Source: Methanosphaera sp. BMS (GTDB lineage: Archaea > Methanobacteriota > Methanobacteria > Methanobacteriales > Methanobacteriaceae). From it: a stretch of 64,000 bases of DNA. The position numbers and the translations under genes are program-made. This document shows positions 35,801-44,676 of the stretch, piece after piece. Under the pieces are notes generated by a model, which did not search any database, had not been told where the DNA came from, and worked only from the letters and a program-made list of their open reading frames with translations. The stretch is taken from the NCBI RefSeq assembly GCF_003268005.1, contig NZ_CP014213.1, positions 868,001-932,000 of the forward strand, written 5' to 3'. Positions within the stretch are counted from its first letter, which is position 1. Each line of letters starts with the position of its first letter.

Positions 35801-37717
35801 GAGGATTTATATACCAGCAACACTGATTATTTCACTGCACCGATAAAGGTATACATGATGAATCTTCCAAAGTTAAACAGTGTCGTTAAATACGCTGATG
35901 ACCTGCTTAACATATCCTCACAGATAGTAGATTTAAATGGCAGTGCTAAGCTGTACTACAGATTAAATGATGATTACCTGTATAATGGAAACAATAAGAT
36001 TATCTCCAACAGCATCAGCAAATCACAGAATGTGACCGTTTCAAACAGTACCAAGGGATTGTCAAACGGCAAGTATACATTGGAAACTATTCTTGTCTAT
36101 GATGGAATAAACATTACACAGAAAAATTATTTCACTGTAAACAAAAACAGCATCACCTTGAATGTCACCGACATAACCGGCTACATCAACCAGACAAGGA
36201 CTTTGGATGTGGAGCTAATAGACAGCAAAAACAAGACCAAGAAAATAAGCGAGGGCATTATAACCGTCAGCTATGCAAATAAGACTGTAATAGCATCGGC
36301 CAAGGTATCGAATAATCATGCGAAAATCAGCCTTACAAATACCAAGGCAGGAAACTATACATTATCGGTTACATACTCCAATAGCACACACTACAATGAC
36401 ACGTATAAGAAGATTACATATACCGTTAATAAAATGCCTACAACACTTACTGTGACGACAACGAATACCTACGTGTTAAATACCAGCATCATTAGCGGAA
36501 AACTTGTGGATAAAAACAACAAACCATTATCCGGTGCAACAATCAACATCGTGATAAACAGCAACACATATAAGGCAAAGACAAACGACAGTGGAGAATA
36601 CTCATACAACTATAAAAATACCATAGTGGCTAAAAATAATGTGACTGCAAGATATGATGGAAGCGGCATATATAACTCCACTTCAAAAACGATTACATAT
36701 ACCACTTCAATTCTTCCCACTACCATTAGCCTTACAAGAATTAATGGTACTATCGGTGAGAAGATAACATTGAAGGCAACAGTCAAGGACAAGTTCAATA
36801 ATCCCGTAAATAGCGGTTATGTGATTTTCAAGATTAACTCGGTAACCGTTAAGGATAACGGTCAGCTAAACGGCAGCAGTAACGCTTTAAAGGTTTATGT
36901 GAAAAACGGCATAGCCTCAACCGATATAATAGCATATCTGAACGTGCGTTATGGTCAGAACCTTACAGCGGTATACTCCGGTACTTCCAGTTATGAATCT
37001 GTAAGATCAGGAATCGCCAAGATTGACATAGCCCTTAGAAAGGCACAGATTGTGGTTAAGTGCAATGCCACCATGGCAAAACAGGATACATACATCAAGT
37101 TTACGGCTACAATCTATGATGTGACAAGCGGTAAAAGATCCGGCGTTATACATAACCTATCTGAGCAGTACGTGTACTTTAAGGTTAACGGCATAACCAT
37201 GAAAAACGCTGACGGCACTGTCTATCAGGCAAAGATTGTTAATGGTGTAGCTACATACATCTATAAGATTCCTAAGGGATTTATGGGAATTACCGACGCG
37301 AAAACATTTAACGTCAAGAACCATACTGTAACCGCGGGTTTATACAATAAGAATTATTGTCCTGACGTGGTTAATTATACCTACTTCCAGGTTGAAAGAA
37401 GCAGTGTGACAATTAGCGTGACAAATGCCGTCATCAACAGCAAGACCCATAAACTGTATCTGAATGCAACCATGAAGGACTACAAAAACAACTACCTTGT
37501 CGGTCCAAGCAAGATTATTATCAAGGTCAATGGTGTTACCCTAACTGATTCCAAGGGCAAGGCAATTTATTTCATGATTAATGAAGGTAGGATTCAGTTG
37601 AAGGACGTCAATGTTCCTGTTGCCTCAAAGTATACATCACTTACAATCGTTACACAGGACAGGCTTGGTTATAAAAGTGGCAGAGTAACATCCACTAAGA
37701 TAACTGTTAAAGCTTAG
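32831..37717 (+). CDS. Giant adhesin-like protein with embedded papain-type (C1A) cysteine protease
   Basis: The protein is 1628 aa. It has a signal peptide (ends near SIVSA), the DKNLKSAGKQ motif, a beta-helix domain (about 95-400) with NNTADIGGAIY-type repeats, an Ig-like domain (about 500-595), and then a C1A protease: Q640 and C646 in VKRQGSSGSCITFASM, H783 in SNHVVCIVGW, and N813 in IIKNSWGTGIG-x-QGY. The active-site triad and oxyanion Gln are all present. The C-terminal 600 residues are Ig-like repeats. No membrane anchor is seen at the C-terminus. Surface location is expected; the target (host, bacterial or self protein) is unknown. ATG 32846 is an alternative start. Confidence 0.9.
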   Translation: MERIFMKKYRKYCFLLIIMAIILLFATSIVSATANSTDNNEVKSVHSIEKDITKGYSQIKADTIVEDDEVISCDETDKSVDKNLKSAGKQSVIYVSSNARAADSGESMDKPATITNAINNIADGGSIYLITNSTSDKYQLNSSLYLSYKSFSIVGESSKNITIESTKSELMHLYQSTINVTNINFINKDSHSSAIYMQYSNMKIDNCSFIGNIRNNYSSCIYAASSNVTIIGTNFFNNSGIYGNIYSSSNTNMTISYCLFENNTADIGGAIYSKNSYYKIRKSKFRYNNASHAGCLYMYNSKLESTDNIFEKNTADYYGGAIVSLDNQTVTVKTTNFTNNNASIAGAIYSMYTPLSITDSIFESNNAYTAGAVYSFNNTLSIQKSALVNNNMGDSIVVALTTKKCDLNNNWWGLNNPDFNQITDGKIPDTWLLMRLYKNTNSSVNVTLNQLSNGSTINTSIKRLAKFMSKDTNTTLSSFNIINSINKQYTCNESQLLVCIDNEVMDLYSKITPLLLSSNITAKKNANISIQVRSNKDISGNITIYVNKKKIATIKTQEVMKYSYSLPATLESGVYDINITYTGNSKYNKTSTVYNLIIASTTIDKTNNITPTRSYKNTTVKLPSYYNLADLNQTTPVKRQGSSGSCITFASMAALESSIKKVTGMEYDLSENNLKNILKRFSVIGYSNLLPNDGGYDFEPVGYFASGLGPVLESMDGYDTESVLSPQFSSEIQVQNIYFVPHRQNYTDNNLIKEAIMKYGGVFTSIQSSSNLNIYSQSTTSNHVVCIVGWNDSYSKSNFSPNPPGNGAFIIKNSWGTGIGMQGYQYVSYYDHVIGDLIYNNTYNDINFAVDYNNLYNYSSIYQYDSIVYVYKISDNSGSYSLKNVYTANQSQVLSAVGTYFVNTSNYTIKVYINGNLAANMNGCIDYPGYRTIYLDKFYRINPYDEIVVTVDIQQNMDANYIYVPLQDSDYPTYSRANISFISYDKQKTWEDLYTSNTDYFTAPIKVYMMNLPKLNSVVKYADDLLNISSQIVDLNGSAKLYYRLNDDYLYNGNNKIISNSISKSQNVTVSNSTKGLSNGKYTLETILVYDGINITQKNYFTVNKNSITLNVTDITGYINQTRTLDVELIDSKNKTKKISEGIITVSYANKTVIASAKVSNNHAKISLTNTKAGNYTLSVTYSNSTHYNDTYKKITYTVNKMPTTLTVTTTNTYVLNTSIISGKLVDKNNKPLSGATINIVINSNTYKAKTNDSGEYSYNYKNTIVAKNNVTARYDGSGIYNSTSKTITYTTSILPTTISLTRINGTIGEKITLKATVKDKFNNPVNSGYVIFKINSVTVKDNGQLNGSSNALKVYVKNGIASTDIIAYLNVRYGQNLTAVYSGTSSYESVRSGIAKIDIALRKAQIVVKCNATMAKQDTYIKFTATIYDVTSGKRSGVIHNLSEQYVYFKVNGITMKNADGTVYQAKIVNGVATYIYKIPKGFMGITDAKTFNVKNHTVTAGLYNKNYCPDVVNYTYFQVERSSVTISVTNAVINSKTHKLYLNATMKDYKNNYLVGPSKIIIKVNGVTLTDSKGKAIYFMINEGRIQLKDVNVPVASKYTSLTIVTQDRLGYKSGRVTSTKITVKA

Positions 37718-38042
37718 AAGTCTTAAACTTCAATAACCCCCTTTCCCCCCTTTTTTTATATGTGATTGTCGGCAAAATTATATCCTTATCCATTACTTAT
37801 AATGCATTTATTTAATTTATCTCATTTTTATCAAATTCATTGAATAGAATGATATCTTTATAACTGATAAATAATTGCTTTCATAGACTTTTTATAATGA
37901 GAGAACAACAACTAAAAACATATAAATAACAGTTTATAAAGTTATATATCAACTTTTAAACTATTTAATTAATAACCTATTAAATACGATAAAAGTTTTC
38001 AAAAAAATCTGCCAATAATTAAAAAAAAATAGAAGTGAAACC
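37718..38042. other. 325-bp intergenic region with a terminator
   Basis: A C-rich stretch followed by T7 at 37751-37757 probably ends the giant adhesin transcript. The rest is an AT-rich leader for the next adhesin, with no gene. Confidence 0.45.
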
Positions 38043-39873
38043 ATGAACAGGAATATGATTAAAATTTTCCTACTGGTTACTCTAGCAGTACTGCTTGTAG
38101 GTATAGCCAGTGCAGGTGACCCATCAACGGATACTACGAGCACACATGCAACGGATGTATCCACAGATACCACATGTACTGACACTACAGACATATTAGT
38201 GGAGGATACCACATCCACAAGCACAAATGCTATAACAGAGAGCGTGCCAGACAAACAACCAGGAAGTAAAATAATAACAAAAGAAGAAAAAAAATATAAA
38301 AACTGCAAATGAAGCAATAAATGTAGGCAATTATGACCAACTATGCGATGCATATTCAAGTAGTGATGCAACGGTGACAATCAACATTACCAAGAACATT
38401 ACACTCCAAGCAAATCCAACTTTAGGAAGTAACATAAAGAATTTAAGAATTGAAGGTAACGGATTTACAATAAACGGGGCCAATCAATACCAATTCCTTC
38501 GTATACCATCAGCAACCAAGGTGACTATAAATAATATCAGCATAATAAACTGTTATAATAGTGAGGGCAGTGTAATATATAACAATGGTACTGTTATCAT
38601 AAGAAACTCCAACCTCACTAACAACACGGCAAGATGGGATGGAAGTGTAATATACAACAATGCAGGAATTGCAAATATTAGCGGTTCCAACATCAACTAC
38701 AACAACGCAGAATTTGGAGGAGCAATATACAACAATGAAGGAAACCTTATAATAATAGGCTCCAACCTCAACTACAACACCGCAAGAAATAATGGAGGTG
38801 CAATATACAAGATAAATGGTAATCTTACTATAGTAGCTTCCTATTTCAACAACAACAATGCAACAGGAGATTATGGGGTTGGAGGTGCAATCTATAATGA
38901 TGGAGGTAACCTATCCGTAACAGGTTGCGACTTCAACAACAACAATGCAAATTACCGTGGTGGTGCAATATATAACACAGGTAGTGATACCAGTTCAAAT
39001 ATTGTCCTTTCAACCTTTAACAATAATTACCCACCAAACTTTAGAATTAACAATGAAAATGAACAATTTTCCATTGAATTGAATTTAAATGACGGATTTA
39101 TAGATGTGGATACTGTTGCTGTTTACCTTGACAATCAAGCAGAATGCGTATATACAGGACCATTGGATGGTTATGCTGTACCCTTAGGTTATATTATACG
39201 TTTAGTAGTAAATGGTAGTGATATCAATAGTTTCCATAACAACACATTTATCATAAGACCGGCATCCAACGTGGAGGTTAATAATTATTCTGAACTTGTC
39301 ACTGCAGTTAATAATGCTAAAAGTTTAGATTATAATGAATATTACATATCATTATCACAGGGCGATTACAATGCAACCACCGGAATGACTTGGGGTGATG
39401 CAAGCGGTAAAGTAATATACGTTAAAGTAGTAAACGGTACTGCAACAATAGAAAACTATGTAGTACCAACGGAATGGACCAGGAATGATACAACAATACA
39501 AGCAATATACACAGGATCTGCCCAATGTAGTAAGCTAACAAGCGAAAAAACACAACCAGTCATATCACCGATGGCACCAAGCATCACGACAAACGATATC
39601 ACGGCAACTGCAGGAGAACAGATTACATTCACAGCCAATATCAACGATGGTGATAAACAAATCAACACGGGTAAGGTACTCTTTAAAATAAACGGTAAAA
39701 CAATTAAAGACGCAAGCGGCAAGGTACTCTATGTAAAGGTTGTAAATGGAATTGCAAGTCTAAACTATACAATACATAGTGATATGAATGCTAAGAATTA
39801 TAACATCACGGCAATCTTCACTTCACCTAACTATGAAAAACTTGAAGATACCAAAACCCTTACTGTCAACTAG
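38043..39873 (+). pseudogene. Adhesin-like protein gene interrupted by a +1 frameshift in an A8 run
   Basis: The first frame (38043-38312) encodes a signal peptide (MNRNMIKIFLLVTLAVLLVG, then IASA) and a Thr-rich segment, then stops. The second frame is open through 38281-39873 without its own good start and encodes beta-helix repeats (NNGGAIY, NNNNANYRGGAIYN) and an Ig-like module (GKVLFKINGKTIKDASGK). The two frames overlap at A8 (38287-38294); removing one A joins them as KEEKNIKTANEAINVGNYDQL, giving one adhesin of about 609 aa. The break could be a phase-variable tract, a true loss, or a sequencing error. No anchor is seen at the C-terminus. Confidence 0.8.
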
Positions 39874-40402
39874 AAGGTAAGAATATGAGGGGGCTTTGTT
39901 CAAATCCTCCTTTTCTTATTCTTTTTATTAAGCTCCACCCTAACCTAAAGGCTCTTTTTATCATGAAAGATAAATGTTAGAATAAATACAAAATATGGTA
40001 AAATGATATTAAACATACTCATTATCAACCACCACCATTCCAGATAAACTGTAAAAATGCCTTTATCTAAACGATAGAATTCGAAGAATCATCAACATGT
40101 GGAATCTGAAAAAATAATCAGGGATTTTTAATAATCACACAAGCTTATACTGCATCTACTATTTTGTAAGTATTATATAAAAACACGTTATCTTTTTTTG
40201 ACTTTTTCATGACAATATTATTTTTCATAAATAGTAAATATTATTAGATAGATATATTACATTATTATTAAGATTTTTTAATATTTTTGATAAAGTATTT
40301 ATTATATAATGTACATAATTTAACATACATCTTATTACAATGTATATTATTATAAAATGATTAATAAAATATTTTAAATTTTCAAGGAAAGAGTTGATAA
40401 AT
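39874..40402. other. 529-bp intergenic region before pyrG
   Basis: After the adhesin a weak GAGG...CCTC hairpin and T-rich sequence (39885-39930) may terminate transcription. The rest is an AT-rich leader of pyrG without any recognised gene. Confidence 0.4.
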
Positions 40403-42004
40403 TTGTCAAAATATATTGTAGTAACTGGTGGTGTTGTAAGTTCCATTGGAAAAGGAATTACATCAGCATCTATTGGTAGAATTTTAAGATCATATGGAGT
40501 AAATGTAACCGCTATTAAAATAGACCCATATCTTAACTGGGATTCAGGTACATTAAATCCATATCAGCACGGCGAAGTATATGTAACTGATGATGGAATG
40601 GAATGTGACCTTGACCTCGGTCACTATGAAAGATTCCTGGATGTAGGCCTATCAGGTAAGGCAAACATTACCACAGGTAAAGTATATTCATCAGTAATAG
40701 AAAAAGAACGAAAAGGGGAATATTTAGGTTCTTGTGTTCAGATTATTCCACACATCACAGATGAAATCAAGCTGATGATACGTGACATAGCAAAACAAAC
40801 CAAAGCAGAAGTTGTAATGGTTGAAGTTGGTGGAACGGTAGGGGACATTGAAAGTCAACCGTTTATTGAAGCATTAAGACAGTTCAGCCATGAGGAAGGT
40901 CATGACAACTGTATGTTTGTACATGTAACGTATGTGCCATACCTAAAGGCTGCCAAGGAGTTTAAAACCAAGCCAACACAACACAGTACCAAGGAGTTAA
41001 GGGGACTGGGTATTAATCCTGATATGATTGTATGCAGGTCAGAACTACTTCTTGACTCAAAATTGAAGGAAAAAATAGCACACTTCTGTGACGTGTCAAT
41101 AGACGCTGTAATCAACACGCCAGATGCCCATTCAATATATGAAGTACCTTTAACCATGTACTCAGAAAACGTTGGAGACTACATCATAAACAGACTGAAA
41201 ATAGATGCTCCTGACAAGGCTGACCTATATGATTGGAGTCAGATAGTTGAAGACTTGAAAATCGAGGCTCCTAAAGTTAAAATCGGTGTCGTCGGTAAGT
41301 ACATTGAATTGGAGGATGCATATATCAGTATAAGGGAAGCACTTAAACATGCAGGTGCAGACAATAAGGTCAAGGTTGACATTGACTGGATTAAGGCGGA
41401 CAATGACTATAACCTTGACCTGTTAAGCCAATATGATGGACTGTTAATACCTGGCGGTTTCGGTGAAAGGGGTATTGGCGGTAAGATAGAAGCCGTCAAG
41501 TACGCCATCAAAAACAAGATACCGATCTTTGGTATTTGTCTGGGACTTCATGCCATGGCCATAGCTATAGCCCAGCTTAACGGTGAAAGTGAAGCAAACA
41601 GTACAGAATTTGATAAGGACACCCCATGTCCTGTAATTGACATGATGGAAGAACAGAAGAAAATCAACAATATGGGTGGTACAATGAGATTAGGTGCTTA
41701 TCCATGTAAGATTGCCGAAGGTACAATAGCATATGAGGCATATAAGGAAACAGAAGTGTCCGAAAGACACAGACATAGGTATGAAGTAAACAATGAATAC
41801 AAGGATTTCCTTATTGATTCCGGCGTTGTGATATCCGGTACTTCACCTGATGACTTCCTGGTTGAAATGATTGAACTTAAAGATCATCCATGGTTTTTGG
41901 GTTGTCAGTTCCATCCTGAGTTCAAGTCCCGTCCAAATGATACCCATCCAATATTCAAGTCATTTATCAAGGCCGCTAAGGACCATAAGGAACATAAATT
42001 CTAA
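40403..42004 (+). CDS. pyrG: CTP synthase
   Basis: The protein is 533 aa, full length. It aminates UTP to CTP using glutamine and ATP. The N-terminal synthetase domain starts SKYIVVTGGVVSSIGKGI (P-loop-like), with DPYLNWDSGTLNPYQHGEVYVTDDG (given in two family blocks) and VEVGGTVGDIES. The C-terminal class I glutamine amidotransferase has GICLGLHAM (nucleophile Cys) and HRHRYEVN and HPEF (His/Glu). The start is TTG at 40403 with GTTGAT upstream, giving the typical MSKYIVV; TTG 40394 is an alternative. A T-rich terminator follows. Confidence 0.97.
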   Translation: MSKYIVVTGGVVSSIGKGITSASIGRILRSYGVNVTAIKIDPYLNWDSGTLNPYQHGEVYVTDDGMECDLDLGHYERFLDVGLSGKANITTGKVYSSVIEKERKGEYLGSCVQIIPHITDEIKLMIRDIAKQTKAEVVMVEVGGTVGDIESQPFIEALRQFSHEEGHDNCMFVHVTYVPYLKAAKEFKTKPTQHSTKELRGLGINPDMIVCRSELLLDSKLKEKIAHFCDVSIDAVINTPDAHSIYEVPLTMYSENVGDYIINRLKIDAPDKADLYDWSQIVEDLKIEAPKVKIGVVGKYIELEDAYISIREALKHAGADNKVKVDIDWIKADNDYNLDLLSQYDGLLIPGGFGERGIGGKIEAVKYAIKNKIPIFGICLGLHAMAIAIAQLNGESEANSTEFDKDTPCPVIDMMEEQKKINNMGGTMRLGAYPCKIAEGTIAYEAYKETEVSERHRHRYEVNNEYKDFLIDSGVVISGTSPDDFLVEMIELKDHPWFLGCQFHPEFKSRPNDTHPIFKSFIKAAKDHKEHKF

Positions 42005-42013
42005 CCTCTTTCC

Positions 42014-42021
42014 TTTTTTTT
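42014..42021 (+). terminator. Oligo-T terminator after pyrG
   Basis: T8 preceded by CC, ten bases after the pyrG stop codon. Confidence 0.5.
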
Positions 42022-42046
42022 ATTTGTAATAGTTTTAAAAATTATT

Positions 42047-43168
42047 ATGACTTTAACCATTAAAATTATCGCTTTAATCATTCTATTTTCAGGAGTAGTT
42101 ATAGCATCGATTAGCGATTATAAGACTCTTACCATCAGCAACAAATTGACATTTTCCATGTTTATTGTTGGCTTAACACTGGGAACTATCTTTTATTTGA
42201 ATAATGACATCCTCGACCTATTGTATTATTATTTATCCATTTTATTAGTGTTTGTATTTGTCTACATATTATGGAAAATCGGATTATGGGCAGGTGGTGA
42301 TGTAAAGCTGCTTACCGGAATGTCCACACTCTTGTGTGTCGACTATCTGGATATTCTTCCCAAGTTTAGCCTATGGGGATATTCATTTCCATTTTATGGA
42401 AGCATGCTTTTTATTCCCACAATGTCTGTGATTGTCAACAGTGTACTATCAATAGTGCCGATTATAATGTGCATCATCATATATGAAATAATTAAAAACA
42501 AGCCTTATTTAATGAAAGATATTATAAGTACAGGTGATTTAATTAATCTGGTAACTACTTTAAACATATTTGGAATATACTTTTTAATAAATAACATAGT
42601 CAATATAGATAACATCATAGCAAATATTATAATTCTATTATTTCTTTCATTTGCAGTAAACAAATTATCAAAAAGAGTCCGGAATATCATTATTCCCATG
42701 ACAATCATCTTATTAATCATGAATGTAATCCATGAAAACATACAGCTATATCTTATAGAGACGATAATCATATTATGTATAGTTTTGATTAAAAACGTTA
42801 TGAAAAATGACCTCATCAAGCAGGTACTCAGCCGTGAAGTTACCTTAGATAACTTATCGGAGTCCATGATACTTTCATACAGCCTCATCAGATATGACGA
42901 CAAATACTTCTTTGATAAAAGAGGCCTGAAGGAAAAAATTTTACAAAAAGAGGATTATGAGTACATCATTACACAGAAGGCACACGGCTTGACGATAGAG
43001 GACATATCCCTACTAAAACATTTACATAAAAAGGGAGTTATAGGCAATAAAGTTCTGATTAAGCGTTCCGTAGCATTTGCTCCGTTCATATTGAGTGGCT
43101 TGATTGTTACGTTGACGATAGGAAACACTTATCTTCTGATTAAAGATTTATTGGGAGTGATTATATGA
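42047..43168 (+). CDS. Archaeal prepilin peptidase (A24 family, EppA/FlaK-like)
   Basis: The protein is 373 aa with many membrane segments. The two catalytic aspartates are D24 in SDYKTLTISNK and D85 in GGDVK (the GxGD motif). The family cleaves class III signal peptides of archaeal pilins on the cytoplasmic side of the membrane. The C-terminal 150 residues contain a cytoplasmic part (KQVLSREVTLDNL and on) and a final membrane helix, as in the longer EppA-type enzymes. It overlaps the next gene by 4 bases; that gene encodes a QxSxEY protein, its likely substrate. Confidence 0.9.
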   Translation: MTLTIKIIALIILFSGVVIASISDYKTLTISNKLTFSMFIVGLTLGTIFYLNNDILDLLYYYLSILLVFVFVYILWKIGLWAGGDVKLLTGMSTLLCVDYLDILPKFSLWGYSFPFYGSMLFIPTMSVIVNSVLSIVPIIMCIIIYEIIKNKPYLMKDIISTGDLINLVTTLNIFGIYFLINNIVNIDNIIANIIILLFLSFAVNKLSKRVRNIIIPMTIILLIMNVIHENIQLYLIETIIILCIVLIKNVMKNDLIKQVLSREVTLDNLSESMILSYSLIRYDDKYFFDKRGLKEKILQKEDYEYIITQKAHGLTIEDISLLKHLHKKGVIGNKVLIKRSVAFAPFILSGLIVTLTIGNTYLLIKDLLGVII

Positions 43169-43626
43169 ATGATATCGGCCAGTTGAGCCTGGAATACTTA
43201 TTTATATTCATGATTCTTTTAATCATATTCTCTTTGATAAGCATACCTCTGTTGACGGAGTCAATTGAAAACACCGAGGATGTATCGGATGTGGTTAAAA
43301 CGGAAAATATGTTAAATCAGTTAAGCAGTCATATTAAATATGTTTATTATTCTGATGAAGGTACAAGGATTGTTAAAAGCATACATGTTCCAAGGGATAT
43401 GAGAATTGAATATAAATCATCGTCAGGAAGGCATTATCTGTCAACGAAGGTTAATTTGAATGATAATACCACCAGGAATGTCATGGTCGAGGTTCCATGT
43501 AAGGTTACATTTAAGAACAATCCCAATTACTATTACACCAACGTATATAACAGGTGGTATTACAATACGGAGTTTAAATGGATAAACAATAATAAAACAA
43601 GTAATGTGGACATAAACTTTAAATAA
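43165..43626 (+). CDS. Pilin-like protein with class III signal peptide
   Basis: The protein is 153 aa. It begins MNDIGQLSLEYLFIFM; QLSLEY at residues 6-11 is the QxSxEY motif processed by EppA, followed by a hydrophobic stretch to about residue 32. The mature part is beta-rich, with a Tyr/Asn-rich end (YYYTNVYNRWYY). Its ATG lies in the stop region of the peptidase gene (ATGA overlap). It may be a minor pilin or a QxSxEY surface protein; pili themselves are not proven here. Confidence 0.85.
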   Translation: MNDIGQLSLEYLFIFMILLIIFSLISIPLLTESIENTEDVSDVVKTENMLNQLSSHIKYVYYSDEGTRIVKSIHVPRDMRIEYKSSSGRHYLSTKVNLNDNTTRNVMVEVPCKVTFKNNPNYYYTNVYNRWYYNTEFKWINNNKTSNVDINFK

Positions 43627-43657
43627 AAGAAAAGAGGGTTTTTAGTGAATTATTTTT

Positions 43658-44380
43658 TTATTCACTTTTATCTTCTTTGGTATCTGTGCCGTTTGCAAGT
43701 TCTTTTAATTCATTATACATTATTTTTCTATCTTCTTCATTTCTGTTTTCATGATATACTATTCGTTCTAATTCTTCCTGTCTCTGGATGAGCGTGTTTA
43801 GTATATCCGTTATAGGGTCAGGTATTTTACCGTGTTCCAAGTCGTGTACATGCTTGTTTTCTTCCTTGATGGATTGTAGTGTTTTTCCGGGTATGCCTAC
43901 AATTGTTGAATTTGGTGGTGCGGGCTTTGTCACTACGGAACCTGCTCCTATCTTACAGTTTTTCCCTATTGTTATGTCTCCCAGCACTATTGCATTTGTA
44001 CCTACGACTACATTATCTCCTATTGTAGGGTGTCTTTTTTTGGCTTCCAGGCTTGTACCACCCAGCACTACACCCTTATATAACAGTACGTCATCGCCTA
44101 CTATTGTTGTTTCCCCGATAACTACACCCATTCCATGGTCTATGAAGAATCTTCTGCCGATTTGTGCACCTGGATGTATTTCTATACCTGTAAAAAATCT
44201 GTTTAAGTGGGATATAAATCTACCTATTAGTTTATGATTTCTTACCCAGAACCAATGGGCTATTTTATGAAACCATAATGCATGTAATCCCGGATAGCAT
44301 AGCACGACTTCTATTGTGCTTTTTGCTGCAGGATCATTTGAAAATACGGTTTCTATATCCTCTTTAATTCTTTCAAACAT
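43658..44380 (-). CDS. cysE: Serine O-acetyltransferase
   Basis: The protein is 240 aa. The N-terminal helical domain [19 protein letters not shown] is typical. The C-terminal left-handed beta-helix of hexapeptide repeats includes [18 protein letters not shown] (catalytic His) and [19 protein letters not shown]. The enzyme transfers acetyl from acetyl-CoA to serine, first step of bacterial-type cysteine synthesis. The tail is longer and charged (KEDKSE). The start 44380 (MFERI) is chosen because a GAGGGATTAGTG site lies upstream; a longer reading to 44416 is unlikely. It is divergent from cysK. Confidence 0.95.
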   Translation of the reverse strand: MFERIKEDIETVFSNDPAAKSTIEVVLCYPGLHALWFHKIAHWFWVRNHKLIGRFISHLNRFFTGIEIHPGAQIGRRFFIDHGMGVVIGETTIVGDDVLLYKGVVLGGTSLEAKKRHPTIGDNVVVGTNAIVLGDITIGKNCKIGAGSVVTKPAPPNSTIVGIPGKTLQSIKEENKHVHDLEHGKIPDPITDILNTLIQRQEELERIVYHENRNEEDRKIMYNELKELANGTDTKEDKSE

Positions 44381-44458
44381 TTTCACTAATCCCTCAACGT
44401 GTATTTGAACTCGCATATATAATACTATTTTTGTTTATTAAAGTTTATTAAGACTTTG

Positions 44459-44484
44459 ATTAAATAGTTGTTTGTCTATTTAAT
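44459..44484. promoter_or_regulatory. 9-bp inverted repeat between cysE and cysK (proximal to cysE)
   Basis: ATTAAATAG (44459-44467) and CTATTTAAT (44476-44484) are perfect complements around an 8-base spacer. A candidate operator or a hairpin in the cysE leader; AT-rich sequence raises the chance level. Confidence 0.4.
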
Positions 44485-44562
44485 TTTTGATAATTTTTGT
44501 TAAATGAAAGTTGTCATTGGCTTTTATTCATGACATTTTTTTGTAATTATTCTACAATATAA

Positions 44563-44584
44563 AAATATAACAATCGTTATATTT
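44563..44584. promoter_or_regulatory. 9-bp inverted repeat between cysE and cysK (proximal to cysK)
   Basis: AAATATAAC (44563-44571), spacer AATC, GTTATATTT (44576-44584). The dyad sits in the divergent region about 95 bases before cysK and overlaps TATA-like sequence, as a repressor site would. Confidence 0.45.
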
Positions 44585-44676
44585 ATATATATCCATAATC
44601 AAATAATTAATTGTGAAGAAAAAACATAAAATAAAATAGAAAATATCAATACAAATAACTGGAAGGTGATTATTGA

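Noticed and set aside
40225-40446. 73-aa frame on the minus strand before pyrG
   Set aside because: Ile/Asn/Tyr-rich product of AT-rich DNA overlapping the pyrG start, with no ribosome site.
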